Below are positions 1 through 9,043 of a stretch of DNA of 64,000 bases, in pieces; within the stretch, counting starts at the first letter, position 1; every line of letters starts with the position of its first letter. The stretch comes from Alicyclobacillus tolerans. Its GTDB lineage: Bacteria; Bacillota; Bacilli; Alicyclobacillales; Alicyclobacillaceae. The translations under genes were made by a program, and so were the position numbers. Location: positions 46,223 to 110,222 of the forward strand of contig NZ_JAJFNK010000015.1 in NCBI RefSeq assembly GCF_021739485.1. The letters are read 5' to 3'. The notes below the pieces were generated by a model. It was not told the origin of the DNA. It was given only the letters and a program-made list of their open reading frames with translations, and made no database searches.

Positions 1-468
1 ATCCAAATATTCCAATTTTTCAACATACGTCAATTGGTCCAAATCCAACCGGCAGGCGACCCCAGGTCCCACCTGTCCGGTGTCCCCATCGAGCGTTTGC
101 TTTCCGCAAAAGATCAGGTCGACCGGGCCCCAGGTATCCTCCACCTTTTGAACGGTCAACGCCACCACGTAGGAAGTCGCCAGGGTGTCCGCGCCCGCAA
201 ACGCCCGGTCGCTGACTAAAACCCCTTCGTCGGCTCCCATGGAGATACACTGCTTCAGAGCCTTTTCCGCCGAAGGAGGTCCCATCGTCACCACAGTAAC
301 GCGAGCCCCAAACTGGTCCTTAATCTTCAGAGCCTCCTCGAGGCCGTGTAAATCGAAGTAGTTCACGATTGCTGGCACTCCTTGACGAATCAGTGTATTC
401 GTCTTCGGATCGATGCGAATTTCCCGGCTGTCCGGCACTTGTTTGATGCAAACGACAACGTGCAGCAA
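1..468 (-). CDS. etfB: electron transfer flavoprotein, beta subunit (3' part missing)
   Basis: The gene runs off the left edge; 156 codons are visible. EtfB pairs with EtfA to carry electrons from acyl-CoA dehydrogenases or similar flavoproteins, with AMP or FAD bound in this subunit. The N-terminus (LHVVVCIKQVPDSREIRID), the VNYFDLHGLEEAL segment, GADEGVLVSDRAFAGADTLA and GKQTLDGDTGQVGPGVA are typical EtfB/FixA blocks. The start is TTG at 466-468, 8 bases after an AAGGAGG ribosome-binding site; no ATG lies nearby. etfA would be expected further left. The family is clear; the electron partner and any bifurcating activity cannot be judged from this half. Confidence 0.9.
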   Translation of the reverse strand, partial: MLHVVVCIKQVPDSREIRIDPKTNTLIRQGVPAIVNYFDLHGLEEALKIKDQFGARVTVVTMGPPSAEKALKQCISMGADEGVLVSDRAFAGADTLATSYVVALTVQKVEDTWGPVDLIFCGKQTLDGDTGQVGPGVACRLDLDQLTYVEKLEYLD

Positions 469-508
469 ACCGAACCCCTCCTTTCCGTCACATCAAATTT
501 CAAAAGAC

Positions 509-553
509 ACATCTCGACATCCACGTCCACGTCCACATCCAGTTTCAAGTGAC
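509..553. repeat. short degenerate repeat in the 469-830 gap
   Basis: The 362-base gap between the divergent etfB and aminotransferase genes has no convincing ORF. It contains a short run of the unit CCACGT/CCACAT (519-540) flanked by two GACACATC copies (505-513 and 550-558). I found no clear promoter for either gene, although promoters for both must lie here. Confidence 0.4.
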
Positions 554-830
554 ACATCGCTCACAAAGTGATGAATGAATAAACAAAAGTGGTGAAAGAA
601 ATAACATGAATTCGGAATGGTGGGTGTGCGCTCGCCTCCTCTACCATTAGTTATACTATTTTGAATTTTATGTGACCACACTTATTTGAATTTTTTTTCA
701 CAATCTTAGGCTGCCTTTCTTGCGACACTCCCTTAATTTGTCGGAATGCTCCGCTTTAAGGACTGGAAAATTCCTCACGGTTAAGGGATGATAGTGTTCA
801 GAGGTGGACAATTCTAGAGGAGGAAGCTCG

Positions 831-1997
831 ATGCCAAACAAGGAAATGCTCTTAATCCCTGGCCCCACTCCCGTTGCGGATGAAATATACGATGCATTGG
901 CGAGCGAAACCTGGGCACACACCGACCCGCGCTTTGGCGCGATCTTCAAAAACAGTCTGGAACTTACGAAATCCATGTTCCACACCGACGGTGAAGTGTA
1001 CGTGTTCGCCGGTTCCGGCACGCTGGCGATGGAAATGGCCATTGTCAATCTCATTGCGCCAGGCGAGAAGCTGCTCGTTTTGAGTCACGGGTACTTCGGC
1101 GATCGGTTTATTAACCTCAGCCGGGCCTACGGCATCGAGGTGGAAACCATTCAGGCTCCGTGGGGCCAGCAAGTCGATCCAGACCTGGTCCGGCAGACCC
1201 TGGCAAACGGTGGGTTTAAAGCCGTCACGGTGACCCATGTCGATACTTCGACCGGGGTCATGGCCGATCTCGACGTTCTCGTCCCCCTCGTGAAACAATC
1301 CGGCGCTCTGTTTATCTTAGACGGCGTATGTGCATCTGCCGCACTGGAAGAAGACATGAGTAAATCCTACTCCAAACCGGAGTACACCATCGACGTGGTG
1401 CTGACCGCTTCCCAAAAGGCCATCGGAGTTCCCCCTGGACTTGGCATCGTCGCGTTTAGTCAGAGGGCGCTCGAGGTACGCCAGTCCCGCGATAAAGTGC
1501 CTGCCTACTTTCTCGACATCCAAAACTGGAAACCGATTATGGACGACCCTGGCAAGTACTTCGCCACACCGCCTGTCAACATGATCTACGCCTTCAACCA
1601 AGGCATGCAAATGGTCACTAAAGAAGGCTTCCCTGCACGCTACCGGCGCCACGCAGCGCTTGGCAAAGCGGTTCGCAGCGCACTGGCCGTCTACGGGATG
1701 AAACCGTTGGCCGTGGACCAAGCCGCCGCTCCGACGCTCAGCTGTATTCTGTATCCGGAAGGCGTCGACGATGCCAGCTTCCGCAAATCCCTGGCAGCTA
1801 AGGGCATTATCGTATCGGGAGCACTGGCTCACTTGGCAGGAAAAGCATTTCGCATCGGACATATGGGTAACGTAACGGAGGACATGTTTGCCAAGGCGAT
1901 TGGCCTCATTGGCGAAACCCTTCGGGAACTCGGGCACAAGGCGGATTCAGACGCCGCCGTGCAAGCGTTCCGCGATGTCTATACTACGAACCTGTAA
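831..1997 (+). CDS. class V aminotransferase (alanine/serine-glyoxylate aminotransferase-like)
   Basis: A 388-residue PLP enzyme of the small serine/alanine-glyoxylate aminotransferase group, which includes PucG and archaeal phosphoserine-type enzymes. It opens with the family block LLIPGPTPVADEIYDAL, has the phosphate-binding loop FAGSGTLAMEMA (about 59-70), the cofactor Asp in FILDGVCASA (about 161-170) and the Schiff-base Lys196 in LTASQKAIGVPPGL. The start is ATG 831, preceded by GAGGAGG; an upstream in-frame Met at 804 lacks this. It stands alone, 109 bases before ktrB. Amino donor and acceptor cannot be assigned; glyoxylate/alanine or serine is most likely. Confidence 0.85.
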   Translation: MPNKEMLLIPGPTPVADEIYDALASETWAHTDPRFGAIFKNSLELTKSMFHTDGEVYVFAGSGTLAMEMAIVNLIAPGEKLLVLSHGYFGDRFINLSRAYGIEVETIQAPWGQQVDPDLVRQTLANGGFKAVTVTHVDTSTGVMADLDVLVPLVKQSGALFILDGVCASAALEEDMSKSYSKPEYTIDVVLTASQKAIGVPPGLGIVAFSQRALEVRQSRDKVPAYFLDIQNWKPIMDDPGKYFATPPVNMIYAFNQGMQMVTKEGFPARYRRHAALGKAVRSALAVYGMKPLAVDQAAAPTLSCILYPEGVDDASFRKSLAAKGIIVSGALAHLAGKAFRIGHMGNVTEDMFAKAIGLIGETLRELGHKADSDAAVQAFRDVYTTNL

Positions 1998-2105
1998 AAG
2001 GCGAGTTTCTACATTGGGTTTTCTCCGGTGCCGCGCCGCGCACATTCGGCGTCCAGGCACCGGACAGACGCCCAGCGCGAGACAGGTCTTTGCATTGGAG
2101 GAGTT

Positions 2106-3419
2106 ATGGCTCGCTATCGATGGACACCTACGCGAAGAATCGCAGTTGGCTACGGCGTCGTTGCACTGGTTGGCGGGCTGCTGTTGATGATGCCGTTTGC
2201 TCGCAGGAACCCGGTGAACTTTACGGACGCCGTGTTTACCGCGGCCAGCGCCACATACGTCACGGGACTGAGCACAGTCAATACGGCCACGACGTGGACC
2301 CCCGCCGGGCAGGCGGTCATCGGTTTGCTCATCCAAATTGGCGGAGCGGGCATCACCCTCGTAACGACTCTGGTTTACCTCGTGCTCGGCCGAAGAATCC
2401 CGTTAGGTGAACGCATGTTTATTGCAGAAGACAAGAACATGCACCTCAAAGGCATCGTGCGCCTCATCAAAACCATTCTGTACTTCAGTCTGTCCATCGA
2501 AGGCGCAGCTGCTTTGGTCTTGGCGTTGTACTTTCACTTCCGCTACGGCTACATGTGGCACCGCGCCGTTGGGTTTGCGGTGTTTCACTCCGTCTCTTCG
2601 TTCAACAACGCCGGTTTTGACTTGTGGGGCACTTCGCTGGAAGGTTTTAAGGGCGATCCGCTCATCCTGCTGATCACCAGTGCCCTCATTATTCTGGGAG
2701 GACTGGGTTTCATCGTCCTCGCGGAACTGTACTCGTATCCCCGGCAACGCTCGCTGTCGCTGCACACGCGGGTTGTTCTACAGGTAACCGCCGTGCTTTT
2801 GGTGACAGGCACCCTGCTTACGCTGCTGTTTGAAGCTCAAGCGTCCATGATGGGCTTGGGCTGGCCAGATAAGGTGTTAAACGCTTGGTTTACGTCGGCG
2901 TCTTTGCGCACGGCAGGCTTTGACTCCGTCTCCATTGGCTACATGCGGGATGTCACGTGGTTCGTGTTTGCCATATTAATGTTCATTGGCGCCTCTCCGA
3001 GTTCGACAGGGGGCGGTATCAAAACCACGACATTCTACGTCATGATTAAGACGGCATTGGCCACGATTCGCGGCCGATCCGAGATTGTGGCCGGAGAGCG
3101 AACCATCCCCCTTGACATCTCCCAGAAGTCTATGGTCATCTTTATGTTGTCCACAGGTGTCGTCATGACGGGCACTCTGATTGGGGCGATTTTTGAACCG
3201 CAGATTTCGTTCATTCGCATCATTTTCGAAGAAGTGTCTGCCTTTGGCACCGTAGGGCTAACGACGGGCATTACGGGGATCCTCGGCTCCCCCATGAAGT
3301 GGGTGCTCATTTTTACAATGTACATTGGGCGTATCGGGATCCTCACCTTCCTCGTCAGCCTGTCGCAGCGGAAACGGTCCATCGTCAGTTACGTGCAAGA
3401 GCGAATCTTGATCGGATAA
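2106..3419 (+). CDS. ktrB: Ktr/Trk-type potassium uptake channel subunit
   Basis: A 437-residue membrane channel of the TrkH/KtrB family, which imports K+ (often Na+-coupled) and is gated by the cytoplasmic KtrA ring. Four M1-P-M2 repeats are visible, each with its filter Gly: ATYVTGLSTV, FNNAGFDLWG, LRTAGFDSVS and FGTVGLTTG. The intramembrane loop is present as SSTGGGIKTTTF. The start is ATG 2106 after GGAGGAGTT; a longer upstream frame has no channel-like sequence. It is followed after 13 bases by ktrA, so the two form an operon. Confidence 0.93.
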   Translation: MARYRWTPTRRIAVGYGVVALVGGLLLMMPFARRNPVNFTDAVFTAASATYVTGLSTVNTATTWTPAGQAVIGLLIQIGGAGITLVTTLVYLVLGRRIPLGERMFIAEDKNMHLKGIVRLIKTILYFSLSIEGAAALVLALYFHFRYGYMWHRAVGFAVFHSVSSFNNAGFDLWGTSLEGFKGDPLILLITSALIILGGLGFIVLAELYSYPRQRSLSLHTRVVLQVTAVLLVTGTLLTLLFEAQASMMGLGWPDKVLNAWFTSASLRTAGFDSVSIGYMRDVTWFVFAILMFIGASPSSTGGGIKTTTFYVMIKTALATIRGRSEIVAGERTIPLDISQKSMVIFMLSTGVVMTGTLIGAIFEPQISFIRIIFEEVSAFGTVGLTTGITGILGSPMKWVLIFTMYIGRIGILTFLVSLSQRKRSIVSYVQERILIG

Positions 3420-3432
3420 GAGGGATACTGCT

Positions 3433-4098
3433 GTGGCGAAGAGGGAAAAAGTCAAAACAATTGGAATCATTGGCGCTGGCCGGTTTGGAACCGGAGCCGC
3501 GCGGGAATTGGTCCGCCTGGGCCACGAAGTCATGCTCGTCGATCGCGATCCAGAAGCCCTGCAACCGTTGGCAGACTTGTGCCACACCGCGGTCGGCAAC
3601 GCGGAAAGCATTGAATTTTTGACGGAAGCTGGTTTCAAGAACGTGGATGCGGTGGTGGTGGCGATTGGCGACAATGAAACCTCATCGAACCACGCGACCA
3701 TTAACTGTAAGGACTTTGGCTTATACGTCGTCGCCAAAGCCATGCACGTGCGCCATGGCAAGATTCTGGAGAGACTCGGTGCCGATCGCGTCGTGTATCC
3801 GGAGTACGATTCCGGTATCCGGTTGGCCAGGCTTTTGACGCGATCGTCGATCCTCGAAATGATTGAGCTGTACGAAGAAGTGTTTATGATGGAACTGCAA
3901 GCCGGCGGCAACCTGCTCAACCACACCCTGGCCCAGCTCAACCTGCCCCGGAAATACGGCGTTCAGGTCGTTCTGATTGTGCGCGAGAACCGGACCGTCT
4001 TTCCAGTCAGCGCAACCGACACGATTCGCGAGGGAGACAAACTCGTTTGCATTGGCGCATCCGAATCTCTCAACCAAATCGCCCGCCAATGCCTTTGA
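3433..4098 (+). CDS. ktrA: KtrA regulatory subunit (RCK_N/RCK_C)
   Basis: A 221-residue cytoplasmic gating protein of the KtrAB system. The N-terminal Rossmann fold starts with IGIIGAGRFGTGAAREL and ends its second strand with VDRD, the site that binds ATP/ADP or NAD(H). The C-terminal ~80 residues (from about 140) are a TrkA-C domain, where c-di-AMP binds in Bacillus homologues. The start is GTG 3433 after AAGAGGG. It is the last gene of the ktrBA operon and ends facing the exporter gene at 4218. Confidence 0.92.
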   Translation: MAKREKVKTIGIIGAGRFGTGAARELVRLGHEVMLVDRDPEALQPLADLCHTAVGNAESIEFLTEAGFKNVDAVVVAIGDNETSSNHATINCKDFGLYVVAKAMHVRHGKILERLGADRVVYPEYDSGIRLARLLTRSSILEMIELYEEVFMMELQAGGNLLNHTLAQLNLPRKYGVQVVLIVRENRTVFPVSATDTIREGDKLVCIGASESLNQIARQCL

Positions 4099-4149
4099 GA
4101 GAAACGCATTAACAGAAGTAAAGGCCGGAGCTGGGAGTGCCGTTTAAGC

Positions 4150-4174
4150 GGCCGGAGGACCGAATGCTCCGGCC
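4150..4174. terminator. GC-rich hairpin between convergent genes
   Basis: GGCCGGAG at 4150-4157 pairs perfectly with CTCCGGCC at 4167-4174 across a 9-base loop, between ktrA and the convergent exporter gene. There is no T-run on either side, so it may be a weak bidirectional terminator or only an RNA end-stabilising hairpin. Confidence 0.4.
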
Positions 4175-4217
4175 TCGTACGGGCACCAGCGCACACCACT
4201 GGGGCACCTGCCCCGCA

Positions 4218-5741
4218 TTACGTCGCAACTTTCCCGTTATGGTCTGGGACGCCCCCAGGGACCCGCAACGAAGCCGCCAACCCTACGACGGCCACCACCA
4301 CAACTGCCCAAAAGGCCAAATGAATGCTGTGCGCAAGCGCTGACGTCAGCTCATGCAGCTGTGAAACCGGCAACTGACTGCGTTGAGTCGGATTGAGCAG
4401 GAGGTTTGTGACTGCCGTCGGGTCTTTCACTTGCGCGGTTCCAGTCCCCGCCCCCGTTCCTGCCCCTTGCATGCGCGCCAACTGCTTAGCCAGCGTGCCG
4501 TTTACGATGGTACCCAGCACGGCGACCCCCAGGGTGCTCCCGAGAATGCGGGCAAACATGTTCGACCCCGTCGCAATACCGCGCTGTTTCCACGCGACGC
4601 TCGATTGAATCGAAATGATTTGCGTGTTGGACGCCAGTCCCAATCCGATTCCCGTCAAGAAGTTGAAGAACGCGATGAGCCAAGGCGACGTGTGCCCGCC
4701 GATGGTCAAATCGAGCAGAGCTCCGGCCACGCAAAACACCATTCCAACCATGTTGATGGCTCGGTAGCCAAAGCGCCAGATGAGTTTGCCAGACAGCGTA
4801 GACGCAAGCGGCCAGCCAATGGACACGGTTACAATGACTGCGCCCGCAATGAAGGCGTTGGTCCCCAGGACGCCTTGCGCAAACGTCGGGATGAACGACG
4901 ACGTTCCCAGCGTGATCGCGCCCGTCAACAAGGCTCCAACATTCGCGATCGCGACCACCCTCATCTTCATCATCCCCAACGGCAGCATCGGGTGCTCCAG
5001 TTTGGATTCCACCCATACAAACGCTCCGAAGAGCAGTGCCGACAACACCAACAGGCCAATGATTTGCCACGAGCCCCGCGACCAGCGCACACCGGCTTCC
5101 AACAACGCAAAGATCAGCGAACACACAGCCAACACCATCAAAACCGCCCCTGCGTAATCGATGCGCGCGGCGTGGTGCTCCAGCGATTCGCGCAAGAACA
5201 ACGCGATCCCGATGACGGCAACTAGACCCAACGGCACGTTCAGCTCGAAGATCCACTCCCAGCCGATGGTCTGCACAATCACACCGCCCAAAGCGGGTCC
5301 AACGACAGAAGCCAAAGCCCACATGCTGCTCAGCAGCCCTTGCACCTTCGCACGTTCGGGACCTGGGTACAAGTCTCCCACAATGGTCGTGGCAATCGGC
5401 TGCACCGCTCCAGCGCCAAGACCCTGCATGGCCCGGAACAAAATGAGCATCGTCATCGAGTGACTAAACCCGCAAAGCAGCGAGCCCAGCATAAATATTG
5501 CGGTTCCAACCGCAAACACCGGTTTGCGGCCGAACAAATCGGCCAGCCGCCCGTAAATCGGGATCGTCACAGCCTGCGTTAAGAGAAAGATCGAAAAGAC
5601 CCAGGCAAACTGCGAAAATCCCCCGAGTTTTCCCACGATTGTGGGCATGGCGGTTGCGACAATCGTTCCTTCCATCGCGGACAAAAACATGGCCAGCATT
5701 AAAAACCCGGTGACAACTCCCCGGTTGGTGTTCGTATTCAA
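4218..5741 (-). CDS. MFS exporter of the DHA2 (EmrB/QacA, 14-TM) type
   Basis: A 507-residue proton-driven exporter. It has the length and the 14 hydrophobic segments of the DHA2 family, the motif A loop GRLADLFGRKPVF after TM2, and the motif C-like LNVPLGLVAVIGI near TM5-6. The C-terminal ~40 residues include a short Gly/Ala-rich loop (GAGTGAGTGTAQ). The start is TTG 5739-5741, 8 bases after GGAGGGG. It lies 177 bases downstream of the P450 gene in the same direction and could export a product of that operon, though the gap and repeat between them suggest its own promoter. The substrate is unknown. Confidence 0.85.
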   Translation of the reverse strand: MNTNTNRGVVTGFLMLAMFLSAMEGTIVATAMPTIVGKLGGFSQFAWVFSIFLLTQAVTIPIYGRLADLFGRKPVFAVGTAIFMLGSLLCGFSHSMTMLILFRAMQGLGAGAVQPIATTIVGDLYPGPERAKVQGLLSSMWALASVVGPALGGVIVQTIGWEWIFELNVPLGLVAVIGIALFLRESLEHHAARIDYAGAVLMVLAVCSLIFALLEAGVRWSRGSWQIIGLLVLSALLFGAFVWVESKLEHPMLPLGMMKMRVVAIANVGALLTGAITLGTSSFIPTFAQGVLGTNAFIAGAVIVTVSIGWPLASTLSGKLIWRFGYRAINMVGMVFCVAGALLDLTIGGHTSPWLIAFFNFLTGIGLGLASNTQIISIQSSVAWKQRGIATGSNMFARILGSTLGVAVLGTIVNGTLAKQLARMQGAGTGAGTGTAQVKDPTAVTNLLLNPTQRSQLPVSQLHELTSALAHSIHLAFWAVVVVAVVGLAASLRVPGGVPDHNGKVAT

Positions 5742-5840
5742 CCCTCTCCCCCCTCCAATTGCATTTTACCATCCACCACCTTGGAATTTCTCCCACAGAA
5801 TGAGTGATGGAATGAGTCGTGAATGGAATCGTGGATGTGG

Positions 5841-5866
5841 ATAGGGATAGGGATAGGGATAGGGAT
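5841..5866. repeat. hexanucleotide tandem repeat (GGATAG)n
   Basis: Four and a bit copies of ATAGGG lie in the gap between the exporter and P450 genes. They are flanked by degenerate relatives (GTGGATGTGG before, GATGTGAAATTGAAGGGG after). It looks like slippage-prone intergenic DNA between the P450 stop and the exporter promoter region. Confidence 0.8.
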
Positions 5867-5918
5867 GTGAAATTGAAGGGGAGATGTGGAATTTTGAAGG
5901 GCAAAGGTGAAGGACGGT

Positions 5919-7394
5919 TTAGCTGCGAGGGGTTAGAACGACCCGCAGCCCGTCCCGGATGCGTAAAGACACCGACGGTTCCGGATGAACCGGGGTGCCA
6001 GAGGGCAATGTCCAACGGTAGCGCTGAATCAACATGGCGAGAATGAACGCAGCTTCCATCTGCGCGAACGTGTTTCCAATGCACGTCCGGCTTCCCGCTC
6101 CAAATGGAATGTACGAAAACTGCCGCCAGGTGTGCTCAACCTCATCCGAAAAACGCTGCGGGTCAAACGTTTCCGGTTGGGGGAAGTCATGCGGGCTGCG
6201 GTGCAGGACGTACGGGCTGATAATCAAAGCGGCCCCCGCCTCAATCTCGACGTTGGCAACGCGCAAGTCCTCGACGGTTTCGCGCAAAACCGTCCATGCG
6301 GGCGGATACAGACGCATGGTTTCGCGCAAGACCTGACGGATAAAACCCAGCTTGCGCACGTCTTCAAAGGTGGGGTGACGGCCCGCGAGAACGCGGTCCA
6401 CCTCTCGAGCAGCCTCTTCCCACGCCTGGGGGTGGCGAGCCAGTTCGAACACAACCCATCCCAACAGGTTCGCGGTGGTTTCGTGTCCGCCAATGATGAA
6501 GGTGGCCAACTGGTCGCGGATCTCTTGCCTGGACAACCCCTCGCCGGACTCTGTCCGCACCGCAAACAGGTAGTCGAGCACGTTCGACGCCGTAAAAGAA
6601 TGAGCTGCCGACACACTGGAAATGCTTTCAGACCCTGAAGCCTCGCTTGTCGGTCTGGACGACGACCCAGACCCAACCGCCATGCCAACTCGCTCTTGTC
6701 CTTGCTGGATGAGCTTCTCAATGACCTCGTCCAAGCTGTCTACAGCGCGGCGGTGCCTGCGGTTCATGGGCGTTGGCAGCCACAGGGGCACGGGCAGGGC
6801 GCTCATCAGCCTTTGCGCACTGAAGCGGACGCTGTCCTCCACGGCGCGGTGCAACCGAGACCGGTCCTCCCCAACGCTTGCGCCAAACAAGGTGTGGAAC
6901 ACGACGTCGAGGGTCAAGTCGAGAAACGCGTCCGAGATCGGAAAAAATGCGCCCACTGGCCACGAATGGATGCGTTGATGCGTCAAACGGACAATTTCGC
7001 CAGAGGCGCTTTCGAGCATGTTTTTATGGAATGCCGGCTGCATCAGGCGTCGCTGCACGCTGTGCTCCGGGTCTTCGCTGGTCAACAATCCACGGCCCAG
7101 CGTGATTCCAAGGATCTGCGCCGAGTTCCCCTTGACGACCTTGTGCTCTTCAAGAGCCAGGACTGCCTTGATGAGTTCCGGATGATGCAGGATGTACGAA
7201 GGCTTACCGGTCACGGAAGGTATGCGCACGAGGTCAGCAAGCGGCTGTGTATCCATCAAAAAACCAATCGGATCGCGCCGAAACCGCAAATACTGGCGAA
7301 GCGGATTGCCTCCCAGGTCTGCCTGTGTCAATGTCAGGGGCACTTGGTTCTGCAGCGAAAGCTGTTTCTGTTCCGGCGCTTCTGGATGCGCCAC
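5919..7394 (-). CDS. cytochrome P450
   Basis: A 491-residue soluble P450 that hydroxylates or otherwise oxidises an unknown substrate, using electrons from separate redox partners. All key motifs are present: I-helix oxygen groove FIIGGHETTANLL (His-Glu-Thr-Thr at 304-307), K-helix ETMR (358-361), and the heme loop FSYIPFGAGSRTCIGNTFAQ with Cys438 as heme ligand. Residues ~238-270 are a Ser-rich low-complexity insert between the F/G and I helices. The start is GTG 7392-7394 after AAAAGGGGGGG. It is 45 bases behind the SDR gene in an apparent flavoprotein-SDR-P450 operon. No ferredoxin or reductase is nearby. The heme-loop style resembles CYP102/CYP4-like enzymes acting on fatty or terpenoid substrates, but that is inference. 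Confidence 0.93.
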   Translation of the reverse strand: MAHPEAPEQKQLSLQNQVPLTLTQADLGGNPLRQYLRFRRDPIGFLMDTQPLADLVRIPSVTGKPSYILHHPELIKAVLALEEHKVVKGNSAQILGITLGRGLLTSEDPEHSVQRRLMQPAFHKNMLESASGEIVRLTHQRIHSWPVGAFFPISDAFLDLTLDVVFHTLFGASVGEDRSRLHRAVEDSVRFSAQRLMSALPVPLWLPTPMNRRHRRAVDSLDEVIEKLIQQGQERVGMAVGSGSSSRPTSEASGSESISSVSAAHSFTASNVLDYLFAVRTESGEGLSRQEIRDQLATFIIGGHETTANLLGWVVFELARHPQAWEEAAREVDRVLAGRHPTFEDVRKLGFIRQVLRETMRLYPPAWTVLRETVEDLRVANVEIEAGAALIISPYVLHRSPHDFPQPETFDPQRFSDEVEHTWRQFSYIPFGAGSRTCIGNTFAQMEAAFILAMLIQRYRWTLPSGTPVHPEPSVSLRIRDGLRVVLTPRS

Positions 7395-7439
7395 GCGGTA
7401 CCCCCCCCTTTTATGCCATTTGTACGGTCCTAGAGCCCC

Positions 7440-8417
7440 TTACAGTCCGTCAAAATGCACACCGGTGAGTTCCTCTGAAACTTCCCATAGTTTCTGGGCA
7501 ACTTCCGGGTCGTGTGACCGCAAACTCGACATCGCCGGCCCAGGGAAACCGCGCATCGCGTTTCTTCCTGTGCGGCCAATGGGGCCGATGTACTCGCCGC
7601 CTTTTACACTCGGTTCGGTGGCGGCGTACAAAGTCGGCAGTGCCCCCATGGCTGCGCTTTGAGCGGCCATGTTCGCCAAACTGCCTAGACCCTTGCCCAG
7701 CCAGGGGCGATTCAGCCCAAAACCGGCCACTGTCAGGTTGGTCGCAGCAAAGCCGGGGTGGCAAGCCACGCTGATTGTATCCAAGTTCGCTTGAATCAAC
7801 CTTCGATTCAACTCGTATGCAAAAATCAGGTTGGCCAACTTGCTCTGCGAGTATGCCTTCCATCGGGTGTACCCTTTTTTCCCGTCCAGGTTGTCAAAGT
7901 CGATCCGTCCACCCGTATGAGCCGCGCTGCTCACCGTCACGACGCGGGCCCCAGGCGTCTGCCGCAACAGCGGAAACAGCCGCCCGGTCAAGGCAAAATG
8001 CCCCAGGTGGTTCGTTCCGAATTGCAGTTCAAAGCCATCGGCTGTCGTAAGATACGGCGTCGCCATGACCCCCGCGTTGTTGATGAGCAAATCCAGAGCC
8101 TGAACTTTGCGGCAAAGGTCCTCGGCAAACTGCTTGACACTGCGTAAGTCCGCGAGGTCTAAAGGCATCGTTTCCACCGCTGCTTGAGGAACCTCGCGAA
8201 GAATCGCGTCCATCGCCACTTGGCCTTTTTTTTCGCTTCGCACCGCCAGCACCACGCGCGCCCCTTTACTGGCAAGCACTTTGGCGGCCTCAAATCCAAT
8301 GCCGCTGTTCGATCCCGTTACGACTGCGAATTTCCCGCCCTGATCGGGAATGCTTTCAAGGGTCCATCCCGCTCCCAATCCGTACAGCCCCTCGCATTCA
8401 GTTTTTACGGAGTTCAT
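7440..8417 (-). CDS. short-chain dehydrogenase/reductase (retinol dehydrogenase-like)
   Basis: An NAD(P)-dependent oxidoreductase of about 325 residues. The Rossmann motif VVTGSNSGIGFEAAK, the structural NNAGVM, the catalytic Ser in VTVSSAAHTGG and the active-site YSQSKLANLIFAYEL (Tyr-x-x-x-Lys) are all present. Spacing and length match the RDH/WWOX-like 'extended classical' group. The start is uncertain: ATG 8417 has only a weak ribosome-binding site, and in-frame GTG/CTG codons upstream (to ~8450) are alternatives. It lies between the flavoprotein and P450 genes, consistent with oxidation or reduction of an alcohol or ketone in the same pathway. Confidence 0.88.
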   Translation of the reverse strand: MNSVKTECEGLYGLGAGWTLESIPDQGGKFAVVTGSNSGIGFEAAKVLASKGARVVLAVRSEKKGQVAMDAILREVPQAAVETMPLDLADLRSVKQFAEDLCRKVQALDLLINNAGVMATPYLTTADGFELQFGTNHLGHFALTGRLFPLLRQTPGARVVTVSSAAHTGGRIDFDNLDGKKGYTRWKAYSQSKLANLIFAYELNRRLIQANLDTISVACHPGFAATNLTVAGFGLNRPWLGKGLGSLANMAAQSAAMGALPTLYAATEPSVKGGEYIGPIGRTGRNAMRGFPGPAMSSLRSHDPEVAQKLWEVSEELTGVHFDGL

Positions 8418-8452
8418 CCGTGCTGCTGAGCTATTTCGCACTACTGAGCCAC

Positions 8453-9043
8453 TCAGGTTTGACCGAGCACTCTCCTCACGAACGCCGATGCCGCCTGCGG
8501 CGCGGGCAGACTTCCTCCCGTTGGATCCACCTCGTTCAAATTCACTTTGCCTTCGCTGTCTTGCATGCCGTACTTTGGCGCCTCTTGCTGCTCCCTGGGA
8601 TAGACAATGTAGCCATCCCGTCTCAATTGTGCGATGTTTCTCTGCACGCTTGGTTTTTGCCACATGCCGATGTACATGCTAGGAAACATCACGACTGGAC
8701 TGCTCGCGCACAACAGAGTTGCCGAGACGATGTCCTGGGCAAACCCATTGGCCACTTTCGCCACCGTGTTCGCGGACGCTGGCAAAATCACGATCGCATC
8801 TGCCCAGTGTGTCAATTCCACGTGAGGCATTTTAAAATCGCCTTTGGCTGACAAGTCGACGAACACGTCGCCGTCAATGCTGTGCATAATGGTGGTGGCC
8901 GGAATAAAGGTCTGGGCTGCTGGCGTCATCATCACATGCATACGGCAGCGAAGGTCGTTTTGCAACGCAGAAATATACAGAAAAATTGTCGCTATATTGA
9001 TGGATCCAGTGACCCCAAGCAAAATGTTGGGTGTGCTCTTCAT
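8453..9043 (-). CDS. HFCD-family flavoprotein (cysteine-decarboxylase-like)
   Basis: A 196-residue flavoprotein related to phosphopantothenoylcysteine decarboxylase (CoaC) and the lantibiotic enzymes EpiD/MrsD. The N-terminal LLGVTGSINIA binds FMN; MPHVELTHWAD carries the expected His; ILPASANTVAKVANGFAQDI is the flavin-binding loop. The usual PxMNxxMW substrate motif reads PSMYIGMW, so the conserved Asn is Tyr. A CoaB synthetase domain is absent, so this is unlikely to be the housekeeping CoaBC enzyme. The start is ATG 9041-9043 after an AGAGAGG-type site. It is the first gene of an apparent operon with the SDR and P450 (gap 35 bases). The true substrate is unknown. Confidence 0.85.
   Translation of the reverse strand: MKSTPNILLGVTGSINIATIFLYISALQNDLRCRMHVMMTPAAQTFIPATTIMHSIDGDVFVDLSAKGDFKMPHVELTHWADAIVILPASANTVAKVANGFAQDIVSATLLCASSPVVMFPSMYIGMWQKPSVQRNIAQLRRDGYIVYPREQQEAPKYGMQDSEGKVNLNEVDPTGGSLPAPQAASAFVRRVLGQT

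Noticed and set aside
4383..5225. 280-residue plus-strand ORF
   Set aside because: Antisense to the exporter; high Arg/Gln/His content and no recognisable domain.
5832..5877. Repeat tract as a CRISPR array
   Set aside because: Units are 6 bases with no spacers and no cas genes.
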